Assembly: GCF_032121415.1 (NCBI RefSeq)
Contig: NZ_CP135079.1
Coordinates: 5,828,001 to 5,892,000, forward strand
Direction: 5' to 3'
DNA: 64,000 nucleotides
Origin: Streptomyces parvus
Lineage (GTDB): Bacteria; Actinomycetota; Actinomycetes; Streptomycetales; Streptomycetaceae
Of this stretch, positions 45,158 through 53,686 are shown one piece after another (position 1 is the stretch's first letter; each line of letters begins with the position of its first letter). The notes below the pieces were generated by a model, which saw only the letters and a list, made by a program, of their open reading frames with translations, had not been told where the DNA came from and did no database searches. A program made the translations under genes and the position numbers.

Positions 45158-46801
45158 TCACGGCTCGAAGATCTTCTCCAGCGCCTCCTTCAAAGCCCTG
45201 ACCTCGGGCGGCTGGAGACAGGCCGTCAGGTATCCGTCCGGACGTACGACGAAGGCCGCTCCCTCGCCCGCCCCGTAGTGGCGCGCGAACTCACCCCGGC
45301 TGTCGTGGTGATGGGGGATCCCTGTCGGCCGGTCCGGGGCGTCGGCGGGCAGGATCCTGTGCGTCTCCATCCGGCCGCCGGTCAACTCCCTTGCCGCCGA
45401 AGCCAGATCGGCGGCGGTGTCTCCCGCCGGGTGGTCCCCGTACACCAGCAGGACGTGCCCGCGGCCGCGCAACACGTCGAAGAGGCGCACCGGGTAGGCG
45501 GCGATGTCCCCGGTGAGGCCGCCGCAGTCCGGGGCCCGGTCGCCCGGACGCAGCGGGGCCGGGTCGTCCGGGGCGAGGGGCGTCACCAGCGGGCTCTCCC
45601 GGTAGCCGACCAGGAGCTGGGCCTCGCGCAGCAGCAGCGTCTCCCGGTCCGCCGGGTCCGCCTGCACCCCTTCGGCGGCGTGCCGGACGGTCCGGCCCAC
45701 CACCTCCTCGCCGACCGGGTGCCGCTCCGCGTCGTAACCGGGGAGCACCCGCGGCCCCGCCGCGCCCTCGTTGGCGAGCGCCAGCTTCCACGCCAGGTTG
45801 CAGGCGTCCTGGATCCCGGTGTTCATGCCTTGAGCGCCGGTCGGCGGATGGATGTGCGCCGCGTCCCCGGCGACGAACACCCGGCCCGCCCCGTACCGGT
45901 CCACCAGCCGGTGGCTGATCCGGAACACCGACGACCAGCGCAGCGCGGACGCGGTGACCGGCTTGGGCGCCAGCCGGTCCAGGACCTTCTGGATGTCGGG
46001 GAGCGCGGGGGCCGTACCGCCTTCCAGGCCGTGTGCCACCCCGTCACCGCCGCCCGCCGCACCGGAGGCCTGCCGCGCGGCGGACAGCTCCGGCGGCACC
46101 AGCATCGACATCCGGTAGCGGCCGTTCCCCGGCAGCGGGACGCAGACCAGCAGATCGTCGACCGCGCCGTCCTCGCCGCGGTGCATCGAGCGCACCCCGT
46201 ACCCGGGCGGCAGGTCCCACCCCACCTCCACATCGGCCAACATGTACTCCTCGGGGAACGCGCCGCCCTCGAAGGTGAGCCCGAGCCCCTTGCGCACCGC
46301 GGAGTGCGCCCCGTCGCACCCCACCAGGAACCGGGAGCGGACCTCCGTCTCGTCCCCGGACGTCGTCGTCAGCCGGCTGGTCACCCCGGCGGGATCCTGG
46401 GCGAACGCCACCAGCGCGGTCGACCGCTCGATCCCGGTGCCGTAGCGCCCGAGGAACTCCTCCAGAAGGCGCTCGGTGTCGCACTGCGGCAGCGCGGCGA
46501 AGCCGTACGGCACCTCGGGCGGCAGGGCCAGTTCGACCCGGCCCTGCTCGACCCCGTTCACGTACGTCAGCTGCCCGCGCATCGGGACCGCCGCGTCCAG
46601 CACCTCCCGCACCAGGCCCATCCGCTCGAAGAGCTCCAGGGTGCGCGGCTGGACGCCCACCGCCTTGGCGTACGGCAGCCGGGCGGGCAGCCGGTCCACG
46701 ATCCGGCAGGCCACCCCCGCCCGCCGCAGTTCCGCGGCCAGCGTCAGGCCGACCGGGCCCGCGCCCACCACGAGGACGTCGGTCGATTCGCTGCGTGTCA
46801 C
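45158..46801 (-). CDS. FAD-dependent aromatic hydroxylase (PHBH/polyketide-hydroxylase type)
   Basis: 547 aa. GXGXXG in VVGAGPVGLTLAAELRRAG, DG motif LVGCDGAHSAVRKGLG, and GD motif VFVAGDAAHIHPPTGAQGMNTGIQDACNLAWKL define the class A flavoprotein monooxygenases. The C-terminal 150 residues fit the thioredoxin-like domain of PgaE/MtmOIV/rifampicin-monooxygenase relatives (GDRAPDCGGL ... FVVRPDGYLTA). It uses NAD(P)H and O2 to hydroxylate aromatic or polyketide substrates. Substrate unknown; the neighbouring genes do not form a biosynthetic cluster. Confidence 0.92.
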   Translation of the reverse strand: MTRSESTDVLVVGAGPVGLTLAAELRRAGVACRIVDRLPARLPYAKAVGVQPRTLELFERMGLVREVLDAAVPMRGQLTYVNGVEQGRVELALPPEVPYGFAALPQCDTERLLEEFLGRYGTGIERSTALVAFAQDPAGVTSRLTTTSGDETEVRSRFLVGCDGAHSAVRKGLGLTFEGGAFPEEYMLADVEVGWDLPPGYGVRSMHRGEDGAVDDLLVCVPLPGNGRYRMSMLVPPELSAARQASGAAGGGDGVAHGLEGGTAPALPDIQKVLDRLAPKPVTASALRWSSVFRISHRLVDRYGAGRVFVAGDAAHIHPPTGAQGMNTGIQDACNLAWKLALANEGAAGPRVLPGYDAERHPVGEEVVGRTVRHAAEGVQADPADRETLLLREAQLLVGYRESPLVTPLAPDDPAPLRPGDRAPDCGGLTGDIAAYPVRLFDVLRGRGHVLLVYGDHPAGDTAADLASAARELTGGRMETHRILPADAPDRPTGIPHHHDSRGEFARHYGAGEGAAFVVRPDGYLTACLQPPEVRALKEALEKIFEP

Positions 46802-46882
46802 CGGGGACTCCCGTCGTGGGCCCCCCGCGTACGGACCCCTCCATCGTCCTGCCCGCGGCGGCCATCGGCACCCGGACGGTCC

Positions 46883-47749
46883 TCAGCTTTCCGCAGGCGG
46901 GGTCATCGCCCACCGGATGGTCCTGGTCAGGGCCTTCCCGGCGGGCCGCACGCAGACCTCCTCGACCCCCGGCACCCGGGGCAGCCGCAACGGCTCCCGG
47001 GCCCAGGCCGGGAGCGCGGCCACGGCGTTCGCGGCGAGCACGGCGTACGGGGGACGGGCCGGCCAGGGCAGCGGCGGGTGCAGAAGAATGAAGCGGGCCG
47101 CGTCCAGGGCCTCCTGGGTGGCGCGCAGCTCCGGGCGGTAGGCGGCGATGCGCTCCGCCAGCTCCGCCCGGTCGTGCGGCGGGTCGGGGACGCCGAGGGC
47201 GTGGGCCACCGTCGCCATGTCATGGATGTACCCGTCGCACCCCGCGCCGTCCAACGGCCTTGCCCCGTACCGCTGATGGGCGCGGAGGAAGCTGTCCACC
47301 TCGGCGATGTGCACCCAGCACAGGAGGTGCGGATCAGCTGCGTGGTAGGGCTCCCCGGAGGGAGCGGTCCCGCGCACCCGGTCGTGCACGGACCGTACGC
47401 GGTCCACCGCCTCCTGGGCGTGCTCGGCCGTGCCGAACGTGGTCACCGCCAGGAACGTGCTGGTCCGCTGGAGCCGCCCCCAGGGATCGCCCCGGAAACC
47501 CGAGTGGCCCGCTACGGCGGCCATGGCGAGGGGGTGCAGCGACTGGAGGAGCAGGGCGCGCAGCCCGCCGATGAACATGGACGCGTCCCCGTGCACCCGG
47601 CGCACCGGCCTGTCCGGGCCGAACCAGCGGGGGCCGGGGGTGTGGTGGATCCGGGCCCGGTTCTCCGGCCCGGAAGGCCCCGCCACCCGGGCGAACAGGC
47701 TCCTGCCGAGCCGTTGCCGTACTCCGGAGCCGGACGCCGCCTTGTCCAT
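46883..47749 (-). CDS. MpaB/LatexClp-like oxygenase family protein (DUF2236)
   Basis: 288 aa. RRVHGDASMFIGGLRALLLQSLHPLAMAAVAGHSGFRGDPWGRLQRTSTFLAVTTFG, then LLCWVHIAEVDSFLRAHQRYG, match the oxygenase MpaB family, which includes the haem latex-clearing protein. Conserved His and Arg residues in these segments are the likely haem contacts. Substrate unknown. On the minus strand CATACT lies 7 nt before the ATG (47757-47762), a possible leaderless start. Confidence 0.85.
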   Translation of the reverse strand: MDKAASGSGVRQRLGRSLFARVAGPSGPENRARIHHTPGPRWFGPDRPVRRVHGDASMFIGGLRALLLQSLHPLAMAAVAGHSGFRGDPWGRLQRTSTFLAVTTFGTAEHAQEAVDRVRSVHDRVRGTAPSGEPYHAADPHLLCWVHIAEVDSFLRAHQRYGARPLDGAGCDGYIHDMATVAHALGVPDPPHDRAELAERIAAYRPELRATQEALDAARFILLHPPLPWPARPPYAVLAANAVAALPAWAREPLRLPRVPGVEEVCVRPAGKALTRTIRWAMTPPAES

Positions 47750-47789
47750 ACGACCCAGTATGCGGCGGCGACCATCCGCACCGGGAGCC

Positions 47790-48854
47790 CTACGGCACCC
47801 GGGCCGTCCACCCCGGCGTGGCGAACTTGGTCCGTACGAGCTCCTCGGCGCGGGCCAGCTCGGCGTCGGTCACGCTTCCGGTGGTGAGGCCGTGCCGCCT
47901 GCGGAACGAGTCGATCATCCGCTCGATCACCACCTGGCGCGGCAGTCCGGTCTGGCGCCGCAGCGGGTCCACGCGCTTCTTCGCCGACCGGGTGCCCTTG
48001 TCCGACATCTTCTCCTTGCCGATGCGGAGCACCTCCAGCATCTTGTCGGCGTCGATGTCGTACGCCATCGTCACGTGGTGCAGCACGGCCCCCGGCCCGC
48101 CGTCCGGCCCGACCACCCGCTTCTGCGCGGCCCCCGCGATCTTGCCGACGTCGGTGGCGATGTCGTTGAGCGGCTGGTACCAGGCCTTGATGCCCATGTC
48201 CGCGAGGGCTTCCAGCACCCAGTCGTCCAGGTAGGCGTAACTGTCGGCGAAGGACAGCCCCGACACCAGCGCCTGCGGCACCGCGAGCGAGTACGTGATG
48301 GTGGAGCTGGGCTCGGCGAACATCGCGCCGCCGCCCGAGATCCGGCGTACGACGTCCACGCCGTGGCGCTCCACCCCCGCCGGGTCCACCTCGTTGCGCA
48401 GCGACTGGAAGCTGCCGATGATCACGGCGGGGGAGTCCCACTCCCAGACCCGCAGGGTCGGCGGCCGCAGCCCCGCCGCCACCTCGGCGGTGATCACCTC
48501 GTCCAGCGCCATGTGCAGCGCGGGCGACTGAGGCGCGTCGTGGATCAGCTGCCAGTCGTAGTCGCTCCACTCCGTGGCCTGCGCCAGCGCCCGGCGTACG
48601 GCGATGGCGACGCCCTCCGCGCTCAGTCCCAGCATCACCGTGGAGTCGGGCAGCGCCGCCTCGATCCGGGCCGTGAGCCCGGCGGTGTCGGTGGTGGCGG
48701 GGGCTCCCTCCAGAGCCGCGTCGATCGCGAGGATCGCCTCGTCCGGTTCGAGGAAGAAGTCCCCGGCGACCCGGACGTCCCGCAGCGCCCCGCCCGCCAC
48801 CTCCAGGTCCACCACGACCAGCTTGCCGCCGGGAACCTTGTACTCACCGTGCAC
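47790..48854 (-). CDS. Lipoate--protein ligase-like protein with N-terminal accessory domain
   Basis: 354 aa from GTG 48854, with GGAGG 7 nt upstream. Residues 1-90 (HGEYKVPGGKLVVVDLEVAGG ... FFLEPDEAILAIDAALEG) resemble the lipoate-ligase accessory domain. Residues about 105-350 are the catalytic BPL/LplA fold: DEVITAEVAAGLRPPTLRVWEWDSPAVIIGSFQSLRNEVD, RRISGGGAMFAEPSSTITYSLAV, and KIAGAAQKRVVGPDGGPGAVLHHVTMAYDID. It would attach lipoate to 2-oxoacid dehydrogenase or GcvH proteins. In E. coli LplA the accessory domain is C-terminal, so the order is reversed here. Confidence 0.88.
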   Translation of the reverse strand: MHGEYKVPGGKLVVVDLEVAGGALRDVRVAGDFFLEPDEAILAIDAALEGAPATTDTAGLTARIEAALPDSTVMLGLSAEGVAIAVRRALAQATEWSDYDWQLIHDAPQSPALHMALDEVITAEVAAGLRPPTLRVWEWDSPAVIIGSFQSLRNEVDPAGVERHGVDVVRRISGGGAMFAEPSSTITYSLAVPQALVSGLSFADSYAYLDDWVLEALADMGIKAWYQPLNDIATDVGKIAGAAQKRVVGPDGGPGAVLHHVTMAYDIDADKMLEVLRIGKEKMSDKGTRSAKKRVDPLRRQTGLPRQVVIERMIDSFRRRHGLTTGSVTDAELARAEELVRTKFATPGWTARVP

Positions 48855-49063
48855 AGCGCCGCCTCCAGCTCTCTCAGAGGGCCCGGCTCGCCGCATGGAG
48901 CCGGACACAACCGGATACAACGCACATCACGGTGTGGATCATCCCCGGTGCGGGGCGGGGGCGCGGTGGGGGCGACGCGCCGGGGCGGGGCGGGGTCGTG
49001 GACGGGCCGGTCCGGGCCGCCTGGTGAGTCCGCCCCGCCTCGCCCCTGGCATGATCGGCCGAC

Positions 49064-49942
49064 ATGGCAGACATGGCAGGCACCAGCGATGCACCCCGGC
49101 ACATCCTGGTCATCGGTATGGGCGCCGGCGACCCCGACCATCTGACCCTCGCCGCGGTGAAGGCCATGCGCCGGGCCGACGTCTTCTTCGTGCTCGGCAA
49201 GGGCAAGGAGAAGGAGTCCCTGACCCGGCTGCGGCGCGACCTCCTCGACGAGCACCTCACGGGCCCCTACCGCGTGGTGGAGGCCGGCGACCCGTGGCGC
49301 GACCGCACCCAGGACGATGCCGCGCGCTACACCTCCGCCGTGCACGACTGGCGCCACCGCCGCGCCGACATCTGCGAACGCCTGATCATCGAGGAGCTCG
49401 CACCGGGGCAGTGCGGAGCCTTCCTGGTGTGGGGCGACCCGGCCCTGTACGACAGCACGCTCGCGATCCTCGACGACATCCGGGGGCGCGGCACGGTGGA
49501 ATTCGGCCATGAGGTGATCCCCGGCATCAGCAGCGTCTCCGCCCTCGCCGCCCGGCACCGCGTCACCCTGAACCAGGTCGGCCGCCCCCTTCGCATCACC
49601 CCCGGCAGACGGTTGGCCCAGGGCTTCCCCGAGGACGACGGCGACATCGTCGTGATGCTCGACGGCCATGAGACGTTCAGCTGTCTGACGGGCCGGGGCC
49701 TGTGGATCCACTGGGGCGCGTACATCGGCACCCCCGACGAGATCCTGGTCTCCGGCCCGCTCGACGAGGTGGCCGACGAGATCAGCCGCCTGCGCGCGGA
49801 GGCCCGCGAACGGCACGGCTGGATCATGGACACCTATCTGCTGCGGCAGGGGCCGCGCGGCGAGAAGGCGGCGGGCGACGAGGGGGCGGCGGGCCGCCCG
49901 GCGGAAGGCGCGGACGGTTCGGTGGGCGGCCCGCTCGGCTGA
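49064..49942 (+). CDS. cobF: Precorrin-6A synthase (deacetylating)
   Basis: 292 aa tetrapyrrole methylase. SAM-site HILVIGMGAGDPDHLTLAAVKAMRRADVFFVLGKGKEKESL, LVWGDPALYDSTL and HEVIPGISSVSALAARHRVTLNQVG follow the family's pattern; the length and HRRADICERLIIEEL fit CobF. It adds the C-1 methyl group with loss of acetate in the aerobic cobalamin pathway. No other cob gene is in the window, so it is a stray pathway gene. CATGAT lies 8 nt before the ATG; there is no ribosome-binding site. The C-terminal 30 residues are low-complexity. Confidence 0.9.
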   Translation: MADMAGTSDAPRHILVIGMGAGDPDHLTLAAVKAMRRADVFFVLGKGKEKESLTRLRRDLLDEHLTGPYRVVEAGDPWRDRTQDDAARYTSAVHDWRHRRADICERLIIEELAPGQCGAFLVWGDPALYDSTLAILDDIRGRGTVEFGHEVIPGISSVSALAARHRVTLNQVGRPLRITPGRRLAQGFPEDDGDIVVMLDGHETFSCLTGRGLWIHWGAYIGTPDEILVSGPLDEVADEISRLRAEARERHGWIMDTYLLRQGPRGEKAAGDEGAAGRPAEGADGSVGGPLG

Positions 49943-49952
49943 CCGGCCGGGG

Positions 49953-50150
49953 TCAGCGCCGGGACTCGTGTTCCCGGATGACGCCCAGTCCATGACCGAG
50001 GCTCGGGCACTCGGCGCTCAGGTCGTCACCTCGCACCAGGTAATTGTCCACCCGGCCGTCCGTCGGCCGCTCGACCGCGCGGTACTGCGTGCCGTTCACG
50101 GTGATCGTCCAGTCGTCGCCGTCCTGGGCCCACCCGACTGTCTTCTTCAT
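49953..50150 (-). CDS. Small hypothetical protein (65 aa)
   Basis: MKKTVGWAQDGDDWTITVNGTQY begins a small, acidic beta-rich protein without a signal peptide. GAGGAACGG precedes the ATG, and a strong hairpin lies just upstream. It converges with cobF. I do not recognise the family. Confidence 0.65.
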   Translation of the reverse strand: MKKTVGWAQDGDDWTITVNGTQYRAVERPTDGRVDNYLVRGDDLSAECPSLGHGLGVIREHESRR

Positions 50151-50173
50151 ATGACGTTTTCCGTTCCTCGATC

Positions 50174-50198
50174 GGGCCTGCCGGGGATCGGCAGGCCC
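50174..50198. repeat. Strong hairpin upstream of the 65-aa gene
   Basis: GGGCCTGCCG (50174-50183) pairs exactly with CGGCAGGCCC (50189-50198) around 5 bases. It begins 24 bases upstream of the minus-strand ATG, so it would be a leader hairpin or operator rather than that gene's terminator. Confidence 0.6.
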
Positions 50199-50302
50199 GG
50201 GTAGTGGGAAGAAGAACGGCTTGTGACGCTCCGTGGTTCCGCATTCTCCTACGCCATTCGGTTACATCCGGGTCACTGCCTCCGCACAGTCGAGACGAGC
50301 GA

Positions 50303-50319
50303 CCTGACCGACGGTCAGG
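50303..50319. promoter_or_regulatory. Orphan TetR-like palindrome
   Basis: CCTGACC (50303-50309) and GGTCAGG (50313-50319) are perfect 7-bp arms around GAC. The shape resembles TetR-family operators, but no regulator gene is adjacent. CCGGTGCACCGG at 50410-50421 is another perfect 12-bp palindrome in the same gap. Confidence 0.45.
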
Positions 50320-50525
50320 GAGCGAATGGCCAGCAGTCGAACGGTCGGGGAACTGGATGAGCGTCGGCGCGCCGCTCGCGGGACGGGTGCCGCGGGTACG
50401 AGGCGTACACCGGTGCACCGGACCGCCCCGGGCGATGCGGGCCGGAGACGGCCGGAAAGGGCCGTCCGTGTCTCACGTCACCGTCCGCAGTGTGAACAGC
50501 GGTGTGCGCCCGGTGGCCGTCCGCC

Positions 50526-50531
50526 TAGGCT
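50526..50531 (+). promoter_or_regulatory. -10 box of metE
   Basis: TAGGCT at 50526-50531 lies just before the start of the riboswitch consensus, which would put the RNA start at about 50537, as expected for a riboswitch leader. The -35 is not clear. Confidence 0.5.
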
Positions 50532-50726
50532 GGCCGGTGCAGCTGGTTCGCCCTGTCCGCCAGGCGGGGTGTCGTAAGAGGGAACCCGGTGGGAATCCGG
50601 GACTGCCCCGCAGCGGTGAGTGGGAACGACCGCCGTCATACGCACTGGGCCCGGCCGGGTCTGGGAAGCGACGGCCATTAGGTGTCTGCCCCGGCAGACG
50701 GGCCCGCGAGTCCGAAGACCTGCCCG
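50532..50726 (+). promoter_or_regulatory. Cobalamin riboswitch upstream of metE
   Basis: The leader has the adenosylcobalamin aptamer landmarks in order: GGTGCAGCTGGTTCGCC at 50536, AAGAGGGAACCCGGTGGGAA and TCCGGGACTGCCCCGCAGCG in the 50575-50615 region, the B12-box-like GGCCATTAG near 50675, and GAGTCCGAAGACCTGCCCG at the 3' end. Binding of cobalamin should turn off the B12-independent methionine synthase gene downstream. The hairpin at 50731-50754 and about 150 bases of further leader form the expression platform. Confidence 0.93.
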
Positions 50727-50730
50727 TTGC

Positions 50731-50754
50731 CCGCACGCGACCGTTCGCGTGCGG
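50731..50754 (+). terminator. Hairpin directly after the cobalamin aptamer
   Basis: CCGCACGCGA (50731-50740) pairs exactly with TCGCGTGCGG (50745-50754) around CCGT. It starts 5 bases after the aptamer's conserved end and could be a terminator or part of the switch. TGCCCGT (50721-50727) can alternatively pair with ACGGGCA (50800-50806), which would compete with aptamer closure. Confidence 0.55.
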
Positions 50755-50906
50755 AGATCTCGGTGACCTCGTGGGCGGGTCGGCGGAACCATCAGGTGGA
50801 CGGGCACGGTTGGACGTGGCCCGGTGTCCGCCCGATGCGTCATCCCTTCGCGACCGCGTCCCGTCCCGGGATCTGCACCGCAGACACGCTCGCGAAGGAG
50901 AGTCAC

Positions 50907-53222
50907 GTGACAGCGAAGCCCCCAGCCGCGGCAGCACGGGCCACCGTGTACGGCTACCCCCGCCAGGGTCGGAACCGTGAACTGAAGAAGGCCGTCGAGG
51001 GCTACTGGAAGGGCCGCGTCAGCGCCGACGCCCTCCGGCAGACCGCCGCGGAACTGCGCCGCGCAGCCTGGCAGCAGCTCGCCGAGGCCGGCGTCCACGA
51101 AGTCCCGACCGGTGACTTCTCGTACTACGACCATGTCCTGGACACCAGCGTCATGGCCGGCGCCGTCCCCGAGCGGCACCGCGACGCGGTCCGCGCCGAC
51201 GCCCTCGACGGCTACTTCGCCATGGCCCGCGGCACGCAGGACGTCGCGCCGCTGGAGATGACGAAGTGGTTCGACACCAACTACCACTACCTCGTACCCG
51301 AGTTGGGGCCGGACACGGTGTTCGCCGCCGACTCCGCCAAGCAGGTCGCCGAGTTCAAGGAGGCCCTCGCGCTCGGCCACACCCCGCGTCCGGTCCTCGT
51401 CGGCCCCGTCACCTACCTCCTGCTCGCCAAGGCGGCCCCCGGTGTGGCCGCCGGCTTCGAGCCGCTCACCCTGCTGGACCGGCTCCTGCCCGTGTACGCC
51501 GAAGTCCTCGCCGACCTGCGTGCGGCGGGCGCCGAGTGGGTGCAGCTGGACGAGCCCGCCCTCGTCCAGGACCGCACCCCCGCCGAGCTGAACGCCGCCG
51601 CCCGCGCCTACCGCGAGCTCGGCGGAGTCACCGACCGGCCCAAGCTGCTGGTCGCCTCCTACTTCGGGCGGCTCGGCGAGGCGCTGGCGGTCCTGGCCAA
51701 GGCCCCCGTCGACGGGCTCGCGCTCGACTTCACCGGGACCGGCGCGGGCAACCTGGACGACCTCGTGGCCGCCGGCGGGCTGCCCGGCAAGCGGCTGGTC
51801 GCAGGCGTCGTCAACGGCCGCAACATCTGGATCAACGACTACGAGAAGTCCCTCGCCACCCTCGGCACCCTGCTCGGCCTCGCCGACCACGTCGAGGTCT
51901 CCGCCTCCTGCTCCCTGCTGCACGTCCCGCTGGACGCGGAGGCCGAGCGCGACATCGACCCGCAGATCGCCCGCTGGCTCTCCTTCGCCCGGCAGAAGAC
52001 CGAGGAGATCGTCGTCCTGGCCCGCGGTCTGGCCTCCGGCACGGACGCCATCGCGGCCGAACTCGCCGCCAACCGGGCCGATCTGGCCTCCCGCACCGAT
52101 GCCGCGATCACCCGCGACCCGGCCGTACGCGCCCGTACGGCGGCCATCACCGACGCGGACGGCCGCCGATCCCAGCCGTACGCCGAGCGGACCGCAGCGC
52201 AGCGCGCCCACCTCGGGCTGCCGCTGCTGCCGACCACCACCATCGGCTCCTTCCCGCAGACCACCGAACTGCGCACCGCACGGGCGGACCTGAGGGCGGG
52301 ACGGATCGACCGGGCCGGGTACGAGGAGCGCATCAAGGACGAGATCCGCGAGGTGCTCGCCTTCCAGGAGAAGGCCGGGCTCGACGTCCTCGTGCACGGC
52401 GAGCCCGAACGCAACGACATGGTGCAGTACTTCGCCGAACAGCTCACCGGCTGCCTCGCCACCCAGCACGGGTGGGTCCAGTCCTACGGCACCCGGTACG
52501 TCCGCCCGCCGGTCCTCGCCGGGGACATCTCGCGCCCCGGGCCGATGACGGTGCGCTGGACCGCGTATGCGCAGTCGCTCACCGAACGCCCGGTCAAGGG
52601 CATGCTCACCGGGCCGGTCACCATGCTCGCCTGGTCCTTCGTCCGCGACGACCAGCCGCTCGGCGAGACCGCCCGCCAGGTGGCCCTCGCCCTGCGGGAC
52701 GAGGTCGACGACCTGGAGGCGAACGGCACGTCGGTGATCCAGGTCGACGAGCCGGCGCTGCGCGAGACGCTCCCGCTGCGCGCCGCCGACCACGCCGCTT
52801 ACCTGGAGTGGGCGACGGAGTCCTTCCGGCTGGCCACCGCCGGTGTGCGGCCGGAGACCCAGATCCACACCCACATGTGCTACGCCGAGTTCGGCGACAT
52901 CGTGCAGGCCATCGACGACCTCGACGCCGACGTCGTCAGCCTGGAAGCCGCCCGCTCCCACATGCAGGTCGCCCGCGAACTGGCCGCCCACGGCTACCCG
53001 CGCGAGGCCGGACCCGGCGTCTACGACATCCACTCCCCTCGCATCCCCAGCACCGAGGAGGCAGCGGCCCTGCTGCGCAAGGGGCTTGAGGCCATCCCGG
53101 CGAAACGGCTGTGGGTGAACCCCGACTGCGGCCTGAAGACCCGTGGCTGGCCCGAGACCCGGGCCTCCCTGGAGAACCTGGTCGCCGCCGCGCGGAAGGT
53201 CCGTGCGGAGCTGCCATCCTGA
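50907..53222 (+). CDS. metE: Cobalamin-independent methionine synthase
   Basis: 771 aa from GTG 50907 with AAGGAG six nt upstream. The N-terminal half (ATVYGYPRQGRNRELKKAVEGYW) and the catalytic C-terminal half (LPTTTIGSFPQT) are both complete. Zinc-ligand motifs THMCYAEFGD (His, Cys) and NPDCGLKTR (Cys) and SLEAARS are seen. It transfers the methyl group of 5-methyltetrahydropteroyl-triglutamate to homocysteine. It is under a cobalamin riboswitch, so it is expressed when B12 is scarce; the B12-dependent enzyme must be encoded elsewhere. Confidence 0.97.
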   Translation: MTAKPPAAAARATVYGYPRQGRNRELKKAVEGYWKGRVSADALRQTAAELRRAAWQQLAEAGVHEVPTGDFSYYDHVLDTSVMAGAVPERHRDAVRADALDGYFAMARGTQDVAPLEMTKWFDTNYHYLVPELGPDTVFAADSAKQVAEFKEALALGHTPRPVLVGPVTYLLLAKAAPGVAAGFEPLTLLDRLLPVYAEVLADLRAAGAEWVQLDEPALVQDRTPAELNAAARAYRELGGVTDRPKLLVASYFGRLGEALAVLAKAPVDGLALDFTGTGAGNLDDLVAAGGLPGKRLVAGVVNGRNIWINDYEKSLATLGTLLGLADHVEVSASCSLLHVPLDAEAERDIDPQIARWLSFARQKTEEIVVLARGLASGTDAIAAELAANRADLASRTDAAITRDPAVRARTAAITDADGRRSQPYAERTAAQRAHLGLPLLPTTTIGSFPQTTELRTARADLRAGRIDRAGYEERIKDEIREVLAFQEKAGLDVLVHGEPERNDMVQYFAEQLTGCLATQHGWVQSYGTRYVRPPVLAGDISRPGPMTVRWTAYAQSLTERPVKGMLTGPVTMLAWSFVRDDQPLGETARQVALALRDEVDDLEANGTSVIQVDEPALRETLPLRAADHAAYLEWATESFRLATAGVRPETQIHTHMCYAEFGDIVQAIDDLDADVVSLEAARSHMQVARELAAHGYPREAGPGVYDIHSPRIPSTEEAAALLRKGLEAIPAKRLWVNPDCGLKTRGWPETRASLENLVAAARKVRAELPS

Positions 53223-53235
53223 GCGGCGTGAACCG

Positions 53236-53277
53236 GGCCCGGTGCGGGAGCGGCCGCCGCCGCTCCCGCACCGGGCC
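53236..53277 (+). terminator. Terminator of metE
   Basis: An 18-bp perfect stem (53236-53253 with 53260-53277) and a 6-nt loop lie 13 bases after the metE stop. This is one of the strongest hairpins in the window. Confidence 0.85.
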
Positions 53278-53358
53278 GAACCCGTCCGCACCGGTGCGTG
53301 TCCGAGCCCGCTGATAGCGTGCCGCTTCCGGACCGAAGATCACGAAAGGGCGGGGTAC

Positions 53359-53532
53359 GTGCGGGAAGTGACATGCCATGAGGTGGACGACCGACGCCTG
53401 GACGAGGCGGCGGAAGGCATCGTCGGGCGGACAGCGGGGCGGTGGCACGGCCTGCGCTACGACGACCCGTCCGCACTGCGCCGGGCGGCGGAGTCGGAAT
53501 CCGACAACTCGGGCCTCTGGTACGCGAAGTAG
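53359..53532 (+). CDS. Small hypothetical protein (57 aa)
   Basis: From GTG 53359: VREVTCHEVDDRRLDEAAEG, then TAGRWHGLRYDDPSALRRAA, ending in SDNSGLWYAK. AAAGGG lies 8 nt before the start. It is acidic, soluble and helical, with no signal peptide. It is too short to assign. It lies between the metE terminator and the iron box. Confidence 0.55.
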   Translation: MREVTCHEVDDRRLDEAAEGIVGRTAGRWHGLRYDDPSALRRAAESESDNSGLWYAK

Positions 53533-53573
53533 CCTGCCCCGGGCAGCGGATCGCGCGTCGTTCACCCCATAAG

Positions 53574-53592
53574 TTAGGTTAGCCTAACCGGC
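53574..53592. promoter_or_regulatory. DmdR/IdeR-type iron box
   Basis: TTAGGTTAGCCTAACCGGC matches the actinobacterial iron-box consensus (TTAGGTTAGGCTAACCTAA) with a perfect central GGTTAGCCTAACC palindrome; only the right end deviates. The overlapping TAGGTT can act as a -10. It lies 95 bases before the decarboxylase ATG, so iron-loaded DmdR should repress the decarboxylase/N-hydroxylase pair. Confidence 0.88.
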
Positions 53593-53686
53593 GAGCCCCG
53601 GTGAGGGGATCGTCCCGCTCCCGAAGTCGCCCCGCGCGGCCCCCGCTCCGGTAGACCTGTCCGTACCACGACCGAAGGTCCTCGCC

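Larger units (their letters stand above)
50151..50525. other. 375-bp gap before the metE leader
   Basis: No gene with convincing codon bias or ribosome-binding site is seen on either strand. The gap contains the hairpin at 50174-50198, the palindromes at 50303-50319 and 50410-50421, and further G/C-rich short inverted repeats. Confidence 0.5.

Noticed and set aside
43427..47887. A plus-strand open frame of about 1486 codons
   Set aside because: It runs out of frame through the molybdopterin gene and antisense to the FAD monooxygenase and MpaB-type genes, which have clear motifs. Its protein is Arg/Gly/Pro noise.
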